Shown piece after piece: positions 34,381 to 47,530 of a stretch of 64,000 nt of DNA. Numbering within the stretch: the first letter of the stretch is position 1; each line of letters opens with the position of its first letter. The DNA comes from Saccharina japonica (taxonomy: Eukaryota; Sar; Phaeophyceae; Laminariales; Laminariaceae). A program made the position numbers and the translations under genes. Location: NCBI GenBank assembly GCA_008828725.1, contig MEHQ01000638.1, positions 141,579-205,578 of the forward strand. Direction: 5' to 3'. Below the pieces are notes generated by a model that ran no database searches, had not been told where the DNA came from, and saw only the letters and a list, made by a program, of their open reading frames with translations.

Positions 34381-35850
34381 TCAAAACATACACTCAGTTT
34401 TCACGTGAAGTCGGGGGGGGGTCACGGAACGGTTCGACTGGTTGCGGCGAGCTCTCTTGCTGGCAGGTGCCTGCCCAACGCGGACGAAGCCGTCATGGGA
34501 GGGGCCGTGGTTGTGGCAGTGGGTAGGCTGCTTTCCAGTGAGTCCCCACCTTGACGTTCGGCCACAATTTACCACTTGGCACCTGACACGAAAATTAATC
34601 AATTGGCCCTCCACAACTTCGCGTTTATGGTCGGAACACACTGTCGCACTACCGTCAGTTACTAAACCCCAGGTCGGTACCCTGGTGCAGATGCCATGTG
34701 AGCAACGTCGGGTGGTGATGCACACCATATCATCAGGCGCATGCTGTTTGCAGTACACCGGCGTTTTGCTGCCCTCGACATTGAAACTCGGCCGCTTTAT
34801 ACAGGCTCTATGTGAGCAACGCTTGTGGCGAACGTTCACCATGCCATCCTCAGAATGTAGCTTGCAGTACACAGCCGTCTTGCTTCCCTCGACATTGAAA
34901 CCTGCCTGCTTCATGCAGGTTTCATGTGAGCAACGCCGGTTAGAGACGTCCATCATTGCATCCGCCGCATGCTTCTTGCAGTACGCCGGCGTCTTGCTGC
35001 CGTCGACATTGAAACCCGGTTTCTTCATGCAAGTGTCATGCGAGCAACGCTTGCCGCCAACGTTCACCATGCCCTCTTTAGCATGTAGCTTGCAGTACAC
35101 CGCCGTCTTGTTGCCCTCGACATTAAAACTCGGCTGTATCATGCAGGTGTCGTATGAGCAACGTTTGTACCGAACGTTCACCATTTCGTCTTCAGCATGT
35201 AGCTTACAGTACGCGGGCGTCTGGCTGCCCTCGGCATTGAAATGAGGCATTTTCATGCAGGTGCCATATGCGCAACGCTTGTGGCGAACGTTCACCATGC
35301 CATCCTCAGCATGTAGCTTGCAGTACACAGCCGTCTTGCTTCCCTCGACATTGAAACTCGGCAATTTTATGCAGGTTTCATGTGAGCAACGCCGGTTAGA
35401 GACGTCCACCATGTCATTCGCCGCATGCTGCTTGCAGTACACAGCCGTCTTGCTGCCCTCGACATTGAAACTCGGCAATTTCATGCAGGTTTCATGTGAG
35501 CAACGCCGGTTAGAGACGTTCACCATGTGATTCGCCGCATGCTGCTTGCAGTACTCCGGCGTCTTGCTGCCCTCGACATTAAACCTGGGCTGCTTCGTGC
35601 AGGAGTCATATGTGCAACGCTTGTTGCGAACGTTCACCATGTTGCTGTGAGCATGTCGCATGCAGTACGCAGGCGTCTTGCTCCCCTCGACATTGAAACT
35701 CGGCTGCGTCTTGCAGGAGTCATAAACGCACAGCTTGCTGTAGATGCGCACCATGCCGTGCCCCGCGTGTTGCTTGCAGTACGACGCCATACTTGGTTTG
35801 ACCCCAAAGCTCCCCCGCTTCATGCAGCGATCGTGTAAGCAACGCCCCAT
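34381..35850 (-). CDS. EsV-1-7 domain protein, 12 Cys/His repeats, single exon
   Basis: 489 residues, ATG at 35850, TGA at 34381. The protein is almost entirely twelve head-to-tail units. Ten typical units have 38 residues with the exact spacing C-x4-C-x16-C-x2-H-x12, e.g. CxYDSC..PSFNVEGSKTPAYCxxHA..MVNV..KR. The first unit differs between its Cys residues and the last two are diverged (CSHGICTRVPTWG, CQVVNCGRTSRWG). The tail is basic (SKRARRNQSNR) and could be a nuclear signal. This matches the EsV-1-7 repeat known from an Ectocarpus virus and from the brown algal developmental gene IMMEDIATE UPRIGHT. The conserved Cys/His suggest metal binding, but the molecular function of the family is not established. 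Host or virus-derived origin cannot be decided here. Confidence 0.93.
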   Translation of the reverse strand: MGRCLHDRCMKRGSFGVKPSMASYCKQHAGHGMVRIYSKLCVYDSCKTQPSFNVEGSKTPAYCMRHAHSNMVNVRNKRCTYDSCTKQPRFNVEGSKTPEYCKQHAANHMVNVSNRRCSHETCMKLPSFNVEGSKTAVYCKQHAANDMVDVSNRRCSHETCIKLPSFNVEGSKTAVYCKLHAEDGMVNVRHKRCAYGTCMKMPHFNAEGSQTPAYCKLHAEDEMVNVRYKRCSYDTCMIQPSFNVEGNKTAVYCKLHAKEGMVNVGGKRCSHDTCMKKPGFNVDGSKTPAYCKKHAADAMMDVSNRRCSHETCMKQAGFNVEGSKTAVYCKLHSEDGMVNVRHKRCSHRACIKRPSFNVEGSKTPVYCKQHAPDDMVCITTRRCSHGICTRVPTWGLVTDGSATVCSDHKREVVEGQLINFRVRCQVVNCGRTSRWGLTGKQPTHCHNHGPSHDGFVRVGQAPASKRARRNQSNRSVTPPRLHVKTECMF

Positions 35851-36199
35851 TGTCGCCGGACACGGGCTGGTGGCGACGGCGGTGGCAATACCTGGGGAAC
35901 ATCAGGTGGCGAGTGTGGCAAAGCAAGGATGTATAAGGTTCAGGCTTAGCTATCACGCCTACAGGTTGAAAATATGTCGGCGGTAAGCGACGATTAAACG
36001 GCTTTCGCAGTCACGCTCCGCACGGCAACGGCCCCACTTATTCACTGATTGAACTCGGGGGGGGGGAAGAGGGCCTGTCACACGGTCCAACGTTCGGACA
36101 CTGTACCGCTGTTTGTTTGCTCAAGGATATTTTATGTACGGTTTGAATGAAGAAAATATATTATCGAAGGATAACACAGGTAAATGAATCGATAACCCT
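35851..36199. other. Upstream region of the EsV-1-7 gene, no gene
   Basis: Contains a 9-10 base G run at ~36058-36067. No TATA box or other promoter element could be placed with confidence. Confidence 0.45.
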
Positions 36200-37040
36200 T
36201 TGGTTCACGGGACTAGGATGCTGTTGCACTCACATATTGGAATATACCCTTGTGTATGTAAAGTTCAGTTTCGAAAGGACCCGTCTTGTTTCGAACATAT
36301 ATTTTCGTACGAGCACGTTTCGGCGAAACGTATAACAACGTCGACACGGCAAGCCTGTTTGGGCACATATCCAAGGCTTGGGCTCGGTCCGAGCACTGCA
36401 GCTCGCATACCCAAGCGATCAAGGGTGTTGGTCTAGCGGCAGAGACTTCAACTATCTCCCGGGTGCTCTGTATAGAGACTTATTGATTTTGTACCCACTT
36501 ACCCACGAAACATTGCATTGCTTTCGCCCTCTCACGAGCTAATGAACAGACCGCCCAGACACATCACAACACGCGATGAACGCAACGTCTCAAAGCTGCC
36601 TCACATAGGCACAAGCAGGCAACACGGTGCGTGTGTGCCACGCGAAACAGCGCTGTACTGTTTTTGCAAGTTTGGATGTGTTCATCGGAGCCTGCGGTTC
36701 ATCGGCAGCCGTCTACATGTATGTGCTGCTGTTGTGTGTGGCAGATGTACAACGACTCAGGACGGAAATGTGAAGTTCAGACAGCATGCAAATACCCCAA
36801 AATACGTAGCAAACGAGAATACTGTAGCACAACACGCAGGAGCCGGCCACATCCAGCGCGTGCGGCAGATCAACCGTTTTGTGCTGTGGCTGTTATTAGT
36901 TGCTTCATCGGGGGATTTCATCCGTCATCAGTCATCAACAATCACCACTGCTCTTGTCTCTGCCGCTGTGCTGTCCAAAACTTGTGTCGCGCGTCTGGCG
37001 CGCGCCGCGATAAAACTACCGAGGACATGGTAACATTGAG
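36200..37040 (+). repeat. Dispersed repeat D, copy 1
   Basis: Diverged but collinear with 56140-57080. Shared phrases include gcacgtttcg.caa, ggctcggtccgagcactgca, gctgttattagttgcttcat and catccgtcatcag. No encoded protein is recognised. Confidence 0.65.
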
Positions 37041-37689
37041 CTTTGGTGATATGGTAAATTGATCACGATGCCTGATTATTGGATATAAAGGAGTGGGTAC
37101 GGCAAGTTCATGCCTACATCGTTGTAATGTATTTGTCCGTTTATGTGTTGTATGGTGTACGTAACTCAGACGCCGCACACAATACATGAGCACGCAGAGT
37201 GCGTGCTACAACCGGCTGGATACAATGCTATCTTTACACGACTTAGTTCCGCTAGCAGAACAAAACACAAGATCACGCGCTTCCGGCGTTTCGTCAGCGC
37301 TGTATTAATCTAGGCCCCTACTGTTGTACTTCATAGATGCTTTATTAATCAGATCGTTCGATCTGTAGAGCTGGACGTCTTTGAGGCTTCTGTTTCTCTG
37401 CTTTACCGCAATCGCCAGCAGCGGAAGCAAAACAAGAGTGCGATTATAGCAGGCAACCGAAAGCCCTACGTCGACAGGGTAGGGCGGTGCATACTTCATA
37501 TATATACAAACCACTGCAAATAAACATATACAACGAAAACATTTACGGAGAGAAGCTCCGGCCAACAATAAAGAAGCGCGATATCTATTAAACTGGTCAA
37601 ATTGTACCTTGAACAGCGACTTACGGGTTGCACGGTGCACCTTTTGACTCTGCACACCTACACCAAGTCCTTGTGTTTTTAGCCGTCAC
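37041..37689. other. No supportable gene
   Basis: No motif-bearing frame and no repeat relationship noticed. Confidence 0.5.
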
Positions 37690-38440
37690 ACTAGGAGGAA
37701 GTAAGCATCGATACCCCTACACAAACCAAGTCGTTTGTATCCCTATCACAAACAAAAACAAATCAATTTCGACGCCCCTCTGGAAAAAAAGCCAATCTCG
37801 ATCGTAACATAAAAACCAAAAGTATTTCGGACCGAACACTACACTCAAGTCAATTGCACTCCCTATTTTCAAGCCAAGACAATTTCGATGCTCGGACGAT
37901 AAACCCAAATCGTTTTAAACCACGCAAACAGTAACTAAGTACCCACACTTGAACTCAGTCCTTTTTTTTCCATATATCAAAACCAACAATATGTTGTGTA
38001 GCACATAAACCTCGTCTATTGCGATGAAGACACTACGTAGAATTAAGGCAGTTTGGGAACCCCAAACCGAAACCAATTCAACTGCGACATCTACACTGAA
38101 ATCGATTGATTTCACACCCCCCCTAACAAAAATATGTAATTCGCGGCTCTAACATTAAAACCAAGTCATGTATGACCCGTACGATGAATAAAATCGGCCT
38201 GCACAAAAATTCCAAGTAAATACTGACCACACACAAAAAATACAACAACTAAACTTAGACCAACCACACATAGCCCAAGTCGACCTAAACCCACACTGAA
38301 TTAAGTCACTTTCGCCCCTCACACAGGAAGCAAGCATGTTGCGACCACCAACACAGAAATGGTTTCAATTTTAAATCCCACACAAGACACAAAACACAAG
38401 TTAGTTTAGACCCATGTACTTCAATCAAGTCGCCTGCAAA
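37690..38440. repeat. Degenerate ~30-bp minisatellite (CCAAGTCAATTTCGA-type)
   Basis: Variants of ccaagtca.tttcga followed by a C-rich then A-rich spacer recur about every 30 bp from 37727 to ~38110 and less regularly to ~38440. The reverse complement resembles the TTGATTTC units of repeat family A, so the two may be related. Confidence 0.55.
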
Positions 38441-40451
38441 AAAACCTAGATGTCTCATAACGTCGTACTGTGATACACGAATCGTCGTATGATATCATAT
38501 GACGTGCTGTAAGTTTTCAGATCATTTTTGTACCAATCCCTAAGCGCGTCCTGAAGGGGAGCCTTGTATTATTTTTCTAGCATGTAGGTACTATGCTGTC
38601 CGTACTCACAACTACTGTGCGTTTGTACCGTACAGGCAGCACTCCATAGAGCAGCCGATGTAGTCAATAGCATCGAGATGGTGAGTGAAGGGAACGGAAG
38701 GGAGTCTATGTTGTAGTTGAGCGGATACCCGCGGCCATGTTAGCTTAGTATGCAGATTGACTCGATTTAATTTGTTCGCCTCCTTCGTCTAGTGTGCTTG
38801 GGTTTGGCAAGCGTCATGCATTCCGCCCGAATATAGTTTTGTTTATGGGTTTTTTAGGTTTTTGTAGGGCTCCAGCACCTCTCCAAGTGGTATTAGCGGG
38901 AGAAGAAGCCAATGAGTACTTGACATAATAGAAGAGCCACATTACCCGCAATGTCGAAAACTCGGCATAGCGGTTTCAGAGAGAATAACTTGAAATTAGA
39001 GTAGGACAATATCTGTAGAATACGTACCACGAATATACGGGCAGGCCAGGAATTCACTACGTGTCAAAATTCGAGTACGGAGATTCTGTTTTGAAGCGGC
39101 CAAACAATCTGAGTGCCTCGCTCGCGTGTTCGACATGTGCCTCAGCTTAGAGTACGTTAAAACACACAACACCAGTAGCACAACAGGGCTTGTCCTCGAG
39201 ATGCAGGCAAAATAAATATAGTCAACGCTCGGAATAATATAAAGCGGGGGGCATGGTGAAACGGTGCACCTTACATAGCTCGAGCGGTGTGTGAAACGGA
39301 CAGAGGGAACACCTTTGTGCTTAAAGCTGTTTCAGGCTGGGCTGCAGGCTGACCAAAATAGCACTCCCGCGATGAGCGTGTTAGCCGCATTGCAACGCGC
39401 ACAGGGCTGGTAGCTATCGTGTGAGCGCTTGCCTCGCTCTAGTCGATGTTTAGTTGCGATGAGCGTTCACACGATGGTGTGTGTGCCGGGCCGTGCGGCG
39501 TGTCGTGACATTTTTCTTGATGTGTGCTGCGTGTGTGTTCTCGATATAGTCCGGAAAATGTGGAGATCAATAATTCGTTTTCCCGTTCATACGTATTAGT
39601 ATGACATAGACTTGCGGTTGAGTCAATGCGGGATATCCCTCACGGCCGCTGACATTGCTGCTGATACAACGTGATAGCCGCGAGTTCGTGTTGCACCAAT
39701 AATCTTGTTGTACTTGGATCGGGGGCTTGACTTATATGGCGAGCCTGTGTGTTTCTGTGGCAGGACTGGCGGTGTACACTATGCGATCTTGCGCACTCGC
39801 ACGGTCACAACATATGGATTTGCAGATAAAACGCCCAGGAGCATACTACCAAAATATGTATTGTGTACTTCGTCAGAAAAGTGACCGAGTGCACAACTTG
39901 AGAAGAACCATACCTCACGCTGGTCGTTCTGTGTAAATTGAGCACATATTCTGGTAACGTATATAACTCAATAGGCACGTTGTTCGTCCAGGTTGGTAAA
40001 TAAGCCGCTACTCCGAGTTTGAAATGTGTCTATAAGTAATATGGACAACAAAAAATATATAAATGATTTGATATCCGCACAACATGTGACCTTTCACGAA
40101 CTGGGCGGAGCGATCGGCGACTACTCACATGCCGGCAGCCCTCGGAAAAGCAATTATAGTGCGAACGGTGACCAACCCAAATGTCCAATTCCTATTACTC
40201 CATACGGTAGCAGTACTAGCCCACAAACAACCGTTGCGTAGGGAGACTCTCTACGGTAATGGCGCAGCGGTAGCTAGGGTGGACAGGTGGCAGTTAGCCA
40301 TGCTACATACTTCCTTGAAGTGCCTATGATAGTGATAACATGTATTTTGAACTTTGATTCATGTCCGGATCTCTCCCGCCTGTAAAGGCCATTTCGACCA
40401 TTTTTTCGCCGGCGCGCGTGTCCGCCGTAGCGGCTGGCGACGACAATAATC
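38441..40451. other. No supportable gene
   Basis: Contains one copy of the aggggagccttgta motif (38555-38568), also seen at ~56178 and, with a change, at ~57821. GT-rich between ~39420 and 39545. No RNA gene recognised. Confidence 0.5.
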
Positions 40452-40859
40452 TCACTCGGCGCAGACCGAGCCCGTGTGTGGGCTCCACGTCAAAATCTCC
40501 GACGGGTATCTCCGCAATCTGGGAGCCAGCTTCGTCCTCTCAGAGTTTTGACATAACGCCTCGCCACAGCAAATACATTTCATCGTGATATCTTGCGGGG
40601 CGTGCCCTCCGGCCTGAGATTCCTCGGAAGGGGTGGCCACCCTGCCAGCGCCGCCGTCGTGGCGAATTCTGGGGGCTATCGCAAGGTCAATATCTACGAC
40701 ATGCTTTGCTCTCCCGGCACTAAAATGCCGTCCATGTTCCGGTTGGAAGACGTATAGTACGTCTGAAAACGTCGGTATCTCGTTTTGCGGAGAGCACCAG
40801 AGCTTGAGGAAATCGAGCGGAAGAGCCCGGGTTCGCGTCGTGAACTCTGGCGAAAGCAT
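40452..40859 (-). CDS. Hypothetical protein, 135 aa (weak)
   Basis: An open frame from ATG at 40859 to TGA at 40452, of protein-like composition (IPTFSDVLYVFQPEHGRHFS, KHVVDIDLAIAPRIRHDGG), with a late Cys pair (CICCGEAL). I do not recognise a family. The opposite strand also has open frames across the same bases, so strand and reality are uncertain. It may be an exon of a spliced gene; no consensus splice site was found at its ends. Confidence 0.3.
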   Translation of the reverse strand: MLSPEFTTRTRALPLDFLKLWCSPQNEIPTFSDVLYVFQPEHGRHFSAGRAKHVVDIDLAIAPRIRHDGGAGRVATPSEESQAGGHAPQDITMKCICCGEALCQNSERTKLAPRLRRYPSEILTWSPHTGSVCAE

Positions 40860-42399
40860 GACCAAAGCTGGAATTGGCGTGCACAGGCGTGTAAAGAGGA
40901 TGCAGGAAGGGGGCAGTGGCCAGTGTGGCGTCTTGCAGTCGCTTCATCGGGGAGGGAAGACGGTTGAACGAAGTCAACTAGAGAGTGAGAACTGAACGAA
41001 TGCGAACGTTATTGAGAGCACTCTGGACGAAACGTTAAAGAGCATCATGAACTGTTAATATATGGCCAGGGGGGGGGGCTGGGTACTTCCTATGAGTGTT
41101 ATTGTTTTTTTCGAACGACACGAAGACAGTTGGTGTTGCATTGCCTCATCCAGTGTACGCGCTTGCCGAGCCGTGGATTTACTCGTCGATGAACTTCTGC
41201 AACAGGTCGGAGAGAAAGGCCCATAAAAAAAATGAACGTGCAGCAAATCAGATGTGTATACCTTCCACGCAGCCGGGTCTGCCGATGCCACGAAAGGCGG
41301 ACCCTACGTAATATTTCAACAGATCATAAATGCTTACTCCTACAACCAGCGTGCGTCACGAGAAGCACCAGACAGACCAAATAAGCGCACTCCAATCTCT
41401 CTGTGTTGTCTTACGATATCGTAATATCGTACCTGCACCACATGTCTGGCTGTACGAGTCCTGTGCATCTGGTATATCTCGTGGATGCCTTCGTGTGAGG
41501 GCGTACGATTGTTGAATTACGTACTCGTATACCCGTGCCTGCACATACATGGCGGTACGATTCCTGGTACAAGCACATACATGGCAATACGACTTCTAGT
41601 ATATGGTACCTCTCGATGATGGTATCGTGTGTGGGCGTATGACGTGTTGTGTTACGGCGTACGAAGCACTGACCGATACCTGTTGTCTCGCGTCGATGCT
41701 ACTCGTACCAATCGTGTGTACGACTGGAATTCGCCTTCTTATTATTATTTTCGAAATCTATGGAGCGGCCCAACTTCTAAATTGTCGAACTGTAACACGC
41801 TCTCAATTGATTCGTCGAAAATTATCAGCTGTACTCGTCGTACATACCAGACAACACAGCTGCTTCTACGGCGTGAAACTCATGTCATCATCTCCATCGC
41901 AGAGATCGACCGTATGACAGACTATCATAATACCATCGCCAGTTATACTATACCACTTGCCATGGCGCTTCTCAAAATCGTAAAGCACCATTTAACGTGA
42001 TCGTACATATGTGGGGCTGTGGGGCTGTTCGTGTCGTACATGCCAGGAACATCAGACACTCAACATACAATGTCAACTACTACGACAGGGCCTCTGCTCA
42101 TAAATAGCTCCATGACAGATATCGACGGTTTGCAGCAGCTCTGGGCGAAAGGCGGATCGTATATACAAGCATACGGCAAATGAGTTATGGAAACTTTCCC
42201 CTTCCACGCAGCCGCATCCGCCGATGCAGCGAAACGCGGACTGTTTTCATGCATACAATATATAAGATAGGCATACTCGTACTTGTAGCATCCGTCACGA
42301 GTAGCACCAGAGACAGAAACCCACACTGCCATGGCGGAGGTCTTGTCAAGTGACACACGCGGGAAAATCTCGATCCCTCGGAGATAGAAAAACAAAACA
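40860..42399. other. No supportable gene
   Basis: GTAC/TCGTAC-rich non-coding sequence around 41400-41720. G run at ~41070-41078. Two cca(c/a)gcagccg(c/g)tctgccgatgc-like phrases (41267 and 42217) suggest another small diverged direct repeat. Confidence 0.45.
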
Positions 42400-44150
42400 C
42401 AATTGTTTACGTTTGACGGAGATCGTAAAACCCAACGACTAACTAAGTAATGAACCCTAAACAGGTCGCGCTGGGTAGGGGCTCCGACTCACTGTAGGGT
42501 CATAGGTATTATACTCCGGTCGACGTGATGTGGCGGGCGCCTAGTCAAAGGTCTGACAAAAAAACGTTTGGCAGCTGATTTGTTAAACCGTCTCGAGCGG
42601 GCACTGGTGTATTATTGTTGTTGGAACGGGCGAATTCTACAAGTCGAGTGACAGCTCAACACGGACCACACAATAGCCACGACCCCTATGTTCAGGCAGG
42701 TTTCGGAGATAACGTTCGTGAGAAGTCTCGGTAGACATTGATTGGCAAAGTCAACGACTGTATGTGTATTTATCCCGCCGGTTAGGGGCTCCGACCGACC
42801 CTAGTGTCACAGTCAACTCTGACCGGTGGGATGTTGCGTGGGCCGGCCTGGCGTCTGATATAACACATATTTGGCTGTTTGAGTGTAGAATACATAGGAT
42901 AAAAATAAAAGTTATTACTCGTCGATCGCAAGAAATAGACCATTTTTCAAGTTCAAAATCGATCGACAAACCCGTACGACTGCGTCACGAAACCAACTAA
43001 CGCATAGCGCTGATAACGGGGTCTAACCCACCCTAGCATCATAGTTCCAACAACCCGGTCCATGATGTATGGCGGGTGCCGACCTGGCGTCTGCTAAACA
43101 AAATATTGGCAGCTGATGTGTTAAAACAACATGACAAAAACTCTCGATCCCTCTGCGATGGCCTAAAATATTAACTTTTAGAATGTTTTTGAACGTAGAC
43201 CGTTGTACGCCGCAAGCAGTCGCTCGAACCCCTACACTACGAACTGAAATGAAAACATCGAACCTGCTAAGTATAGTTTTTGCCCTTGCTCGGTACGAAG
43301 TGGGTTAGTTTGCCGTTTGCTGAGTCTATACCGATATCGAAGGACAATCGTCGCATGACTATCGCGTGAGTGATGTAGCATGACTGTGTGCGTGCTGTGG
43401 TGGTTTTCATGCATGGAGTGTGATTCCGCCTATCGCACTGAAATAATCGAAAAAAACTAGAAAACAAACGCAATAAAGGGCACGCAGCATACAACTTGAT
43501 GCCATATTTCAATAGATTACGTGATTCCAATTTTTCTAAATTTCGTTGATACTATTTTCATCAAACCCCTTGATTTTCTTTAATATAAGATATAATTAGT
43601 TTGCCATTTCAATAAAATCACTTGATTTCAACGTTTACTTTTTGTTACCGTCATTTTATACTTGCACTGGATAAAAAAACAGTTATAGTATTTAGAAATC
43701 ATGGGAGACCTCGGTGGCATTTTGTTTTTAGGGCGACTGCAATCAACACTCGGGATAGAGACAAGTACAGCAGTTGCTACCAACGGGGATGTTTGGCTAG
43801 GGCACATGGCCCTGCGCTTGCTGCTGTGTAGCTATATGGGTGCAAGTGAAACGTGCTTTTCGCAGCAAACGTTTGCCGTCTTTCAGCTGATCCATCACAA
43901 CCCGAGGAAAAAAACCAACTAGGGTTTCCACAGAAAATACTTATATTTCGTGTTTATGAAAAAACGAATATTCCGTTTTTCGCATTTGTTTTGTCGCTGT
44001 TTGTTGTTGTTCGTGTTTGTGTCGAAATAATCATCGAAGTTGCAATCGTATCTCTCTCCAGATACATAACAAATCCAAACGACTTACAAGCTATGTAATA
44101 CGACACCAATTTCGAAATAAACATCCCACACTGCAGTAATATTCATCTGA
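42400..44150 (+). repeat. Dispersed repeat family A, copy 2
   Basis: Three diverged ~200-bp units (about 42430-42590, 42730-42870, 42905-43120) carry gctccgaccgaccctagtgt and ggcgtctgat-type phrases. They are followed by the AT-rich minisatellite module, the gagacctcggtggcat block and the distal block near 43965-44150. It lacks the ~1.45-kb segment found in copy 1. A frame in the distal block (IIIEVAIVSLSRY) is similar to one in copy 1 (IIAVAIVPFSSY); this may be a coding remnant. Confidence 0.75.
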
Positions 44151-44334
44151 GAAATACCCTTTATATTTCAGGGAAGTTCCTCATCCGTTTTTTTTGTTTT
44201 CATGTAGAATGACAAAAATTCTGAACAACCCAGAATGAAGATACGTATATACACCAAAGGCCTTTTGCCCCACCGATCGGTGTGACGAAATAGACGGCCA
44301 GTTCGGTAACACACGCAAGGGAAGCTACCCTCTA

Positions 44335-44420
44335 TCCAAAGCTGGCGTCATTTGAGGCTTTGTGGCCGGCACACTGCCTCCGATCTACTGGCAAGGTGTA
44401 CCTCTCCTAACTGCTAAAAA
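44335..44420 (-). repeat. Short dispersed repeat F, copy 2
   Basis: On the minus strand reads acaccttgccagtagatcgg, aggcagtgtgccggcc and gacgccagc, matching 13320-13405. Confidence 0.6.
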
Positions 44421-46577
44421 TACAGCAGGTCGGTCGTTAATACGGCTTGAGCCAGCATCACCGCCAAACGAAACAAAGATTGTCAGGCATCCCACGAAAC
44501 ACGGGTTCATGGCTTGAGCCAGCATCTCCGCGAAGACAGAACATAGATTGCCAGGCACCCCACGACCCATGGGATTCACTGTAACGTTGGCCGCTTTCTA
44601 TATCGATTATTGCATCGCGGAAGGAGTCAATCACCCAGTACTCGTTTGGTGCTTGTACTGCTATGATGTAAAAAACAAAATCCGAGTACTACAGTAGTAC
44701 AAAAACGTCATCAATATCGTGTTGTGGAACATATTTCGACGGAAACAGTGAAGTACCGTCTTCATGCAAAAACACTTTGTTATAACTCTAACTCTTCAAG
44801 TATGGCGCTATCAGCTATCATACCCTATCCTCGCTATCAACGTCTTTGGCGCCTTTTAATGATGCGGGCGGCAGCGTCAACACATCCTTGTTGTAGAAAG
44901 AGTAGTCAACGTGCCCACGAAGTTACTTCCCGACGAAGTCAGGGTGCGTACGAAATATCGGTCAGCTAGACGTACCCATGGTGCTTCGCCAAGAAGCCTA
45001 CGATACTTTTGGCCACGATGGCTACGGCGACGACATTGGAAAATACCCCCCTGATAGCGGGCGACCAGCAGACGGACACGTAGCCCCAAGACTAGGAGAA
45101 ACGGAACCGCATTACGTCAAATCGCACAAAAGTATTGCTATAAATATAGCTGGGTTATACGTTTCGATTCAATCTGTGACGCGCCAGTACCGGTAGGTTT
45201 GTAGGTTGTTGAGTGAGTCGTACGCATTTGAGCACGATAAGTGTGGTTCACCTGGCGCCGGGGGGTGATAACGCTAACGAAATGTTTGGCCTCCCAGCAA
45301 ATGAGGTGGACAAGGAAGTGCCCCCAGATACGAATGCAAGCATTTATCTGTATTCACAGAGTATGTCTGAATGTAAAGATACGGCCCACTAAGCTATCGC
45401 GTTAGCACCTCGTAGTTTATACATGCAACTGTGTCGCTTCCCAGCGTCAAGCCGAACATCAAACTACTACGAGCGGCATTCATAACCCTACAACCGATCT
45501 TTTAATTATTGTGTTATGTTTTGCCTCAAAGTATGCCATACGATTGAAAATGGGTTGCCGTTGAAGGTGTGGACACTAAGAGCGCAAGACGAGGGGCCGC
45601 GACTCAGTAACTTAAAACTGTAGCTTGTGGTGCTTCTGGACGGCCACACTAAGTCCCTCTTTGGACCGATTCCTATTACTGAAGCATGTGCAAAACTTGT
45701 GAGAGACTAACAAGGGCGACTTCTTAACTGAAATACAACACCTCTACTGCGAGTACTTCGGACGTTTAAGCTTCTGCTCAACACACAAAGGGTGTAGCAG
45801 ATTACAGCTCTTGTAGTCGGTTCCGTAAATATTTTCAGATGTATGGTAGCTGTCACCGTCATCATATGTGGACGGTATGGAAAGGACTCCTGGATCGTTT
45901 GGAAAGACTTCCATCCCAACCAACAGCGCTTATAATTAGTTAACGCTTCGGACGAGCTAGCGATCCGAGGCCATCCAAGCCACTGGCAAACACTTTCACT
46001 GTACGCGATCGCTAGTTTCTACTTTTGACGAACATTGCTTTTAGGGACCGCTTTCGAGCTGGACGGAGGCAATTGCCAACACAATTTGTAGAGCCGATTT
46101 TCGAAAGTGTAAAACCACCAACTTGGGTTTAACTTGGCTGTTTTAACAAAAGCAGCAAACATTGTCACCACCACCACACGCCACAGAACAGACGCCCAGT
46201 CATACCCGACAGGCGGACGCTGATATTACTTGTTTTCCTTTTGCAGGTGCATGATGCGCTCCACTTTGCGATGTGTATCGTACTGCATTCTTCCACTATA
46301 TACAGAGTTTTGAGGAGAGTGTCCTGTGACCACCGTCTAGAGTTAGGGCGATGAGCTAGAGTGAGAGCAACACCATAATACACAACAACAACCACCCCTA
46401 CAACGTAGGCAGCGTCGCGGCACGCACACAATGCCGCAGCTATCGAACACCACAACGGGCAAACCAGTATACAGAAAAAGGTAGAACTCTGGTCTTATCG
46501 TTCATGCGGTCATCTGTGATGGCGGGACTTCGTCCAGACGTGCTATTAATAGCTAGATATTAACGTAATAATACAAG
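44421..46577. other. No supportable gene
   Basis: A small direct repeat (ggcttgagccagcatc, 44446 and 44513) with atagattgccaggca / aagattgtcaggca. Otherwise short stop-broken frames. Confidence 0.5.
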
Positions 46578-47259
46578 TACCCCGAACCATGCCAGGGCGG
46601 GGCCGGTATAATAGCGGACAGAAACGAAAATACAAACTAAGAACTGGGTCAAGATCCACACACGCAGTCAACCACGCATCAGCCGACCCATCGACACCCA
46701 CCCACCCAACCCTACCCACCCCTCCATCCACCCACTCTCATGTACTTACCGACATCCACTCACTCACCCCCACCCACCCAACCACGTACGTACGCACCAA
46801 CCGATCGACAAACACACCCACCAACCGATCCACGCACCCACAATCTACAACAACAGCAGAGTGAAATCAGTACGTACAGCAATAGTAGTAGTCCTTATAT
46901 AACCCATCTACAGCAGCAATAGCAACAACGGCAGCATTCCAGAACGTAGCAGCACGTACGACTCGTACGTACGTACAGCGGACACAAACAAAACGCTGGC
47001 ATGGATGCGCAGCCCTTGTACGTACAGCAGTGGTCTTTTTTTTCGATTTTTTTACGTCTGGGCTTTGATTCTTGAAATTAGTGTAAAAGCCGCTAACTCG
47101 CGAAGTTACGGGCCGATTTCGATTCTGACCGAAGTTCTGAAGATCCATTTTTTCACATCTGTGGGACTCTTTGAAATAAAATGCTTGATTATAGTATGGC
47201 CAAAAAAATACTTGAGTTTAGTGAGGAGGATTTTTTTCTAAAAATTAGTGTGGATTTTG

Positions 47260-47530
47260 GACCCCGCGCGGGAAAGACCTCCGAATCCGTTGTGAACCAC
47301 TCCCCTCCCGCGGATCCGCCCCGTTCCAGGGGACGGAGCGAGCCGTCCCCAGGAGGTCGCCTTCCCCCAACCCCCGCTCGCCGAGTTCGGGGCCGGGGCC
47401 CGTTCCCTCACCGGGGTCGCCGAGGGCCGACGCGTGGGGCGGCCGGGGCTGTGGCGCGGCGCCGATCGGGGTCGGGTGGCTCGCGGCAGGGCCGGTCTCC
47501 CGCGGGGCATACCAAAACCGGCAGGGTCCT
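47260..47530. other. GC-rich island inside the foldback element
   Basis: About 270 bp of sharply higher G+C (ccggggcccgttccctcacc, ggggcggccggggctgtggc) inside AT-richer DNA. Open frames exist on both strands but are compositional. The source was not identified. Confidence 0.6.

Noticed and set aside
34442-35838. Plus-strand frames opposite the EsV-1-7 gene (MQVSCEQRR repeats)
   Set aside because: Antisense shadow of the repeat gene; the Cys/His spacing is meaningful only on the minus strand.
36421-36480. tRNA-like phrase (ggtctagcggcagagac)
   Set aside because: No T-arm GGTTCRA sequence or acceptor stem pairing could be found.
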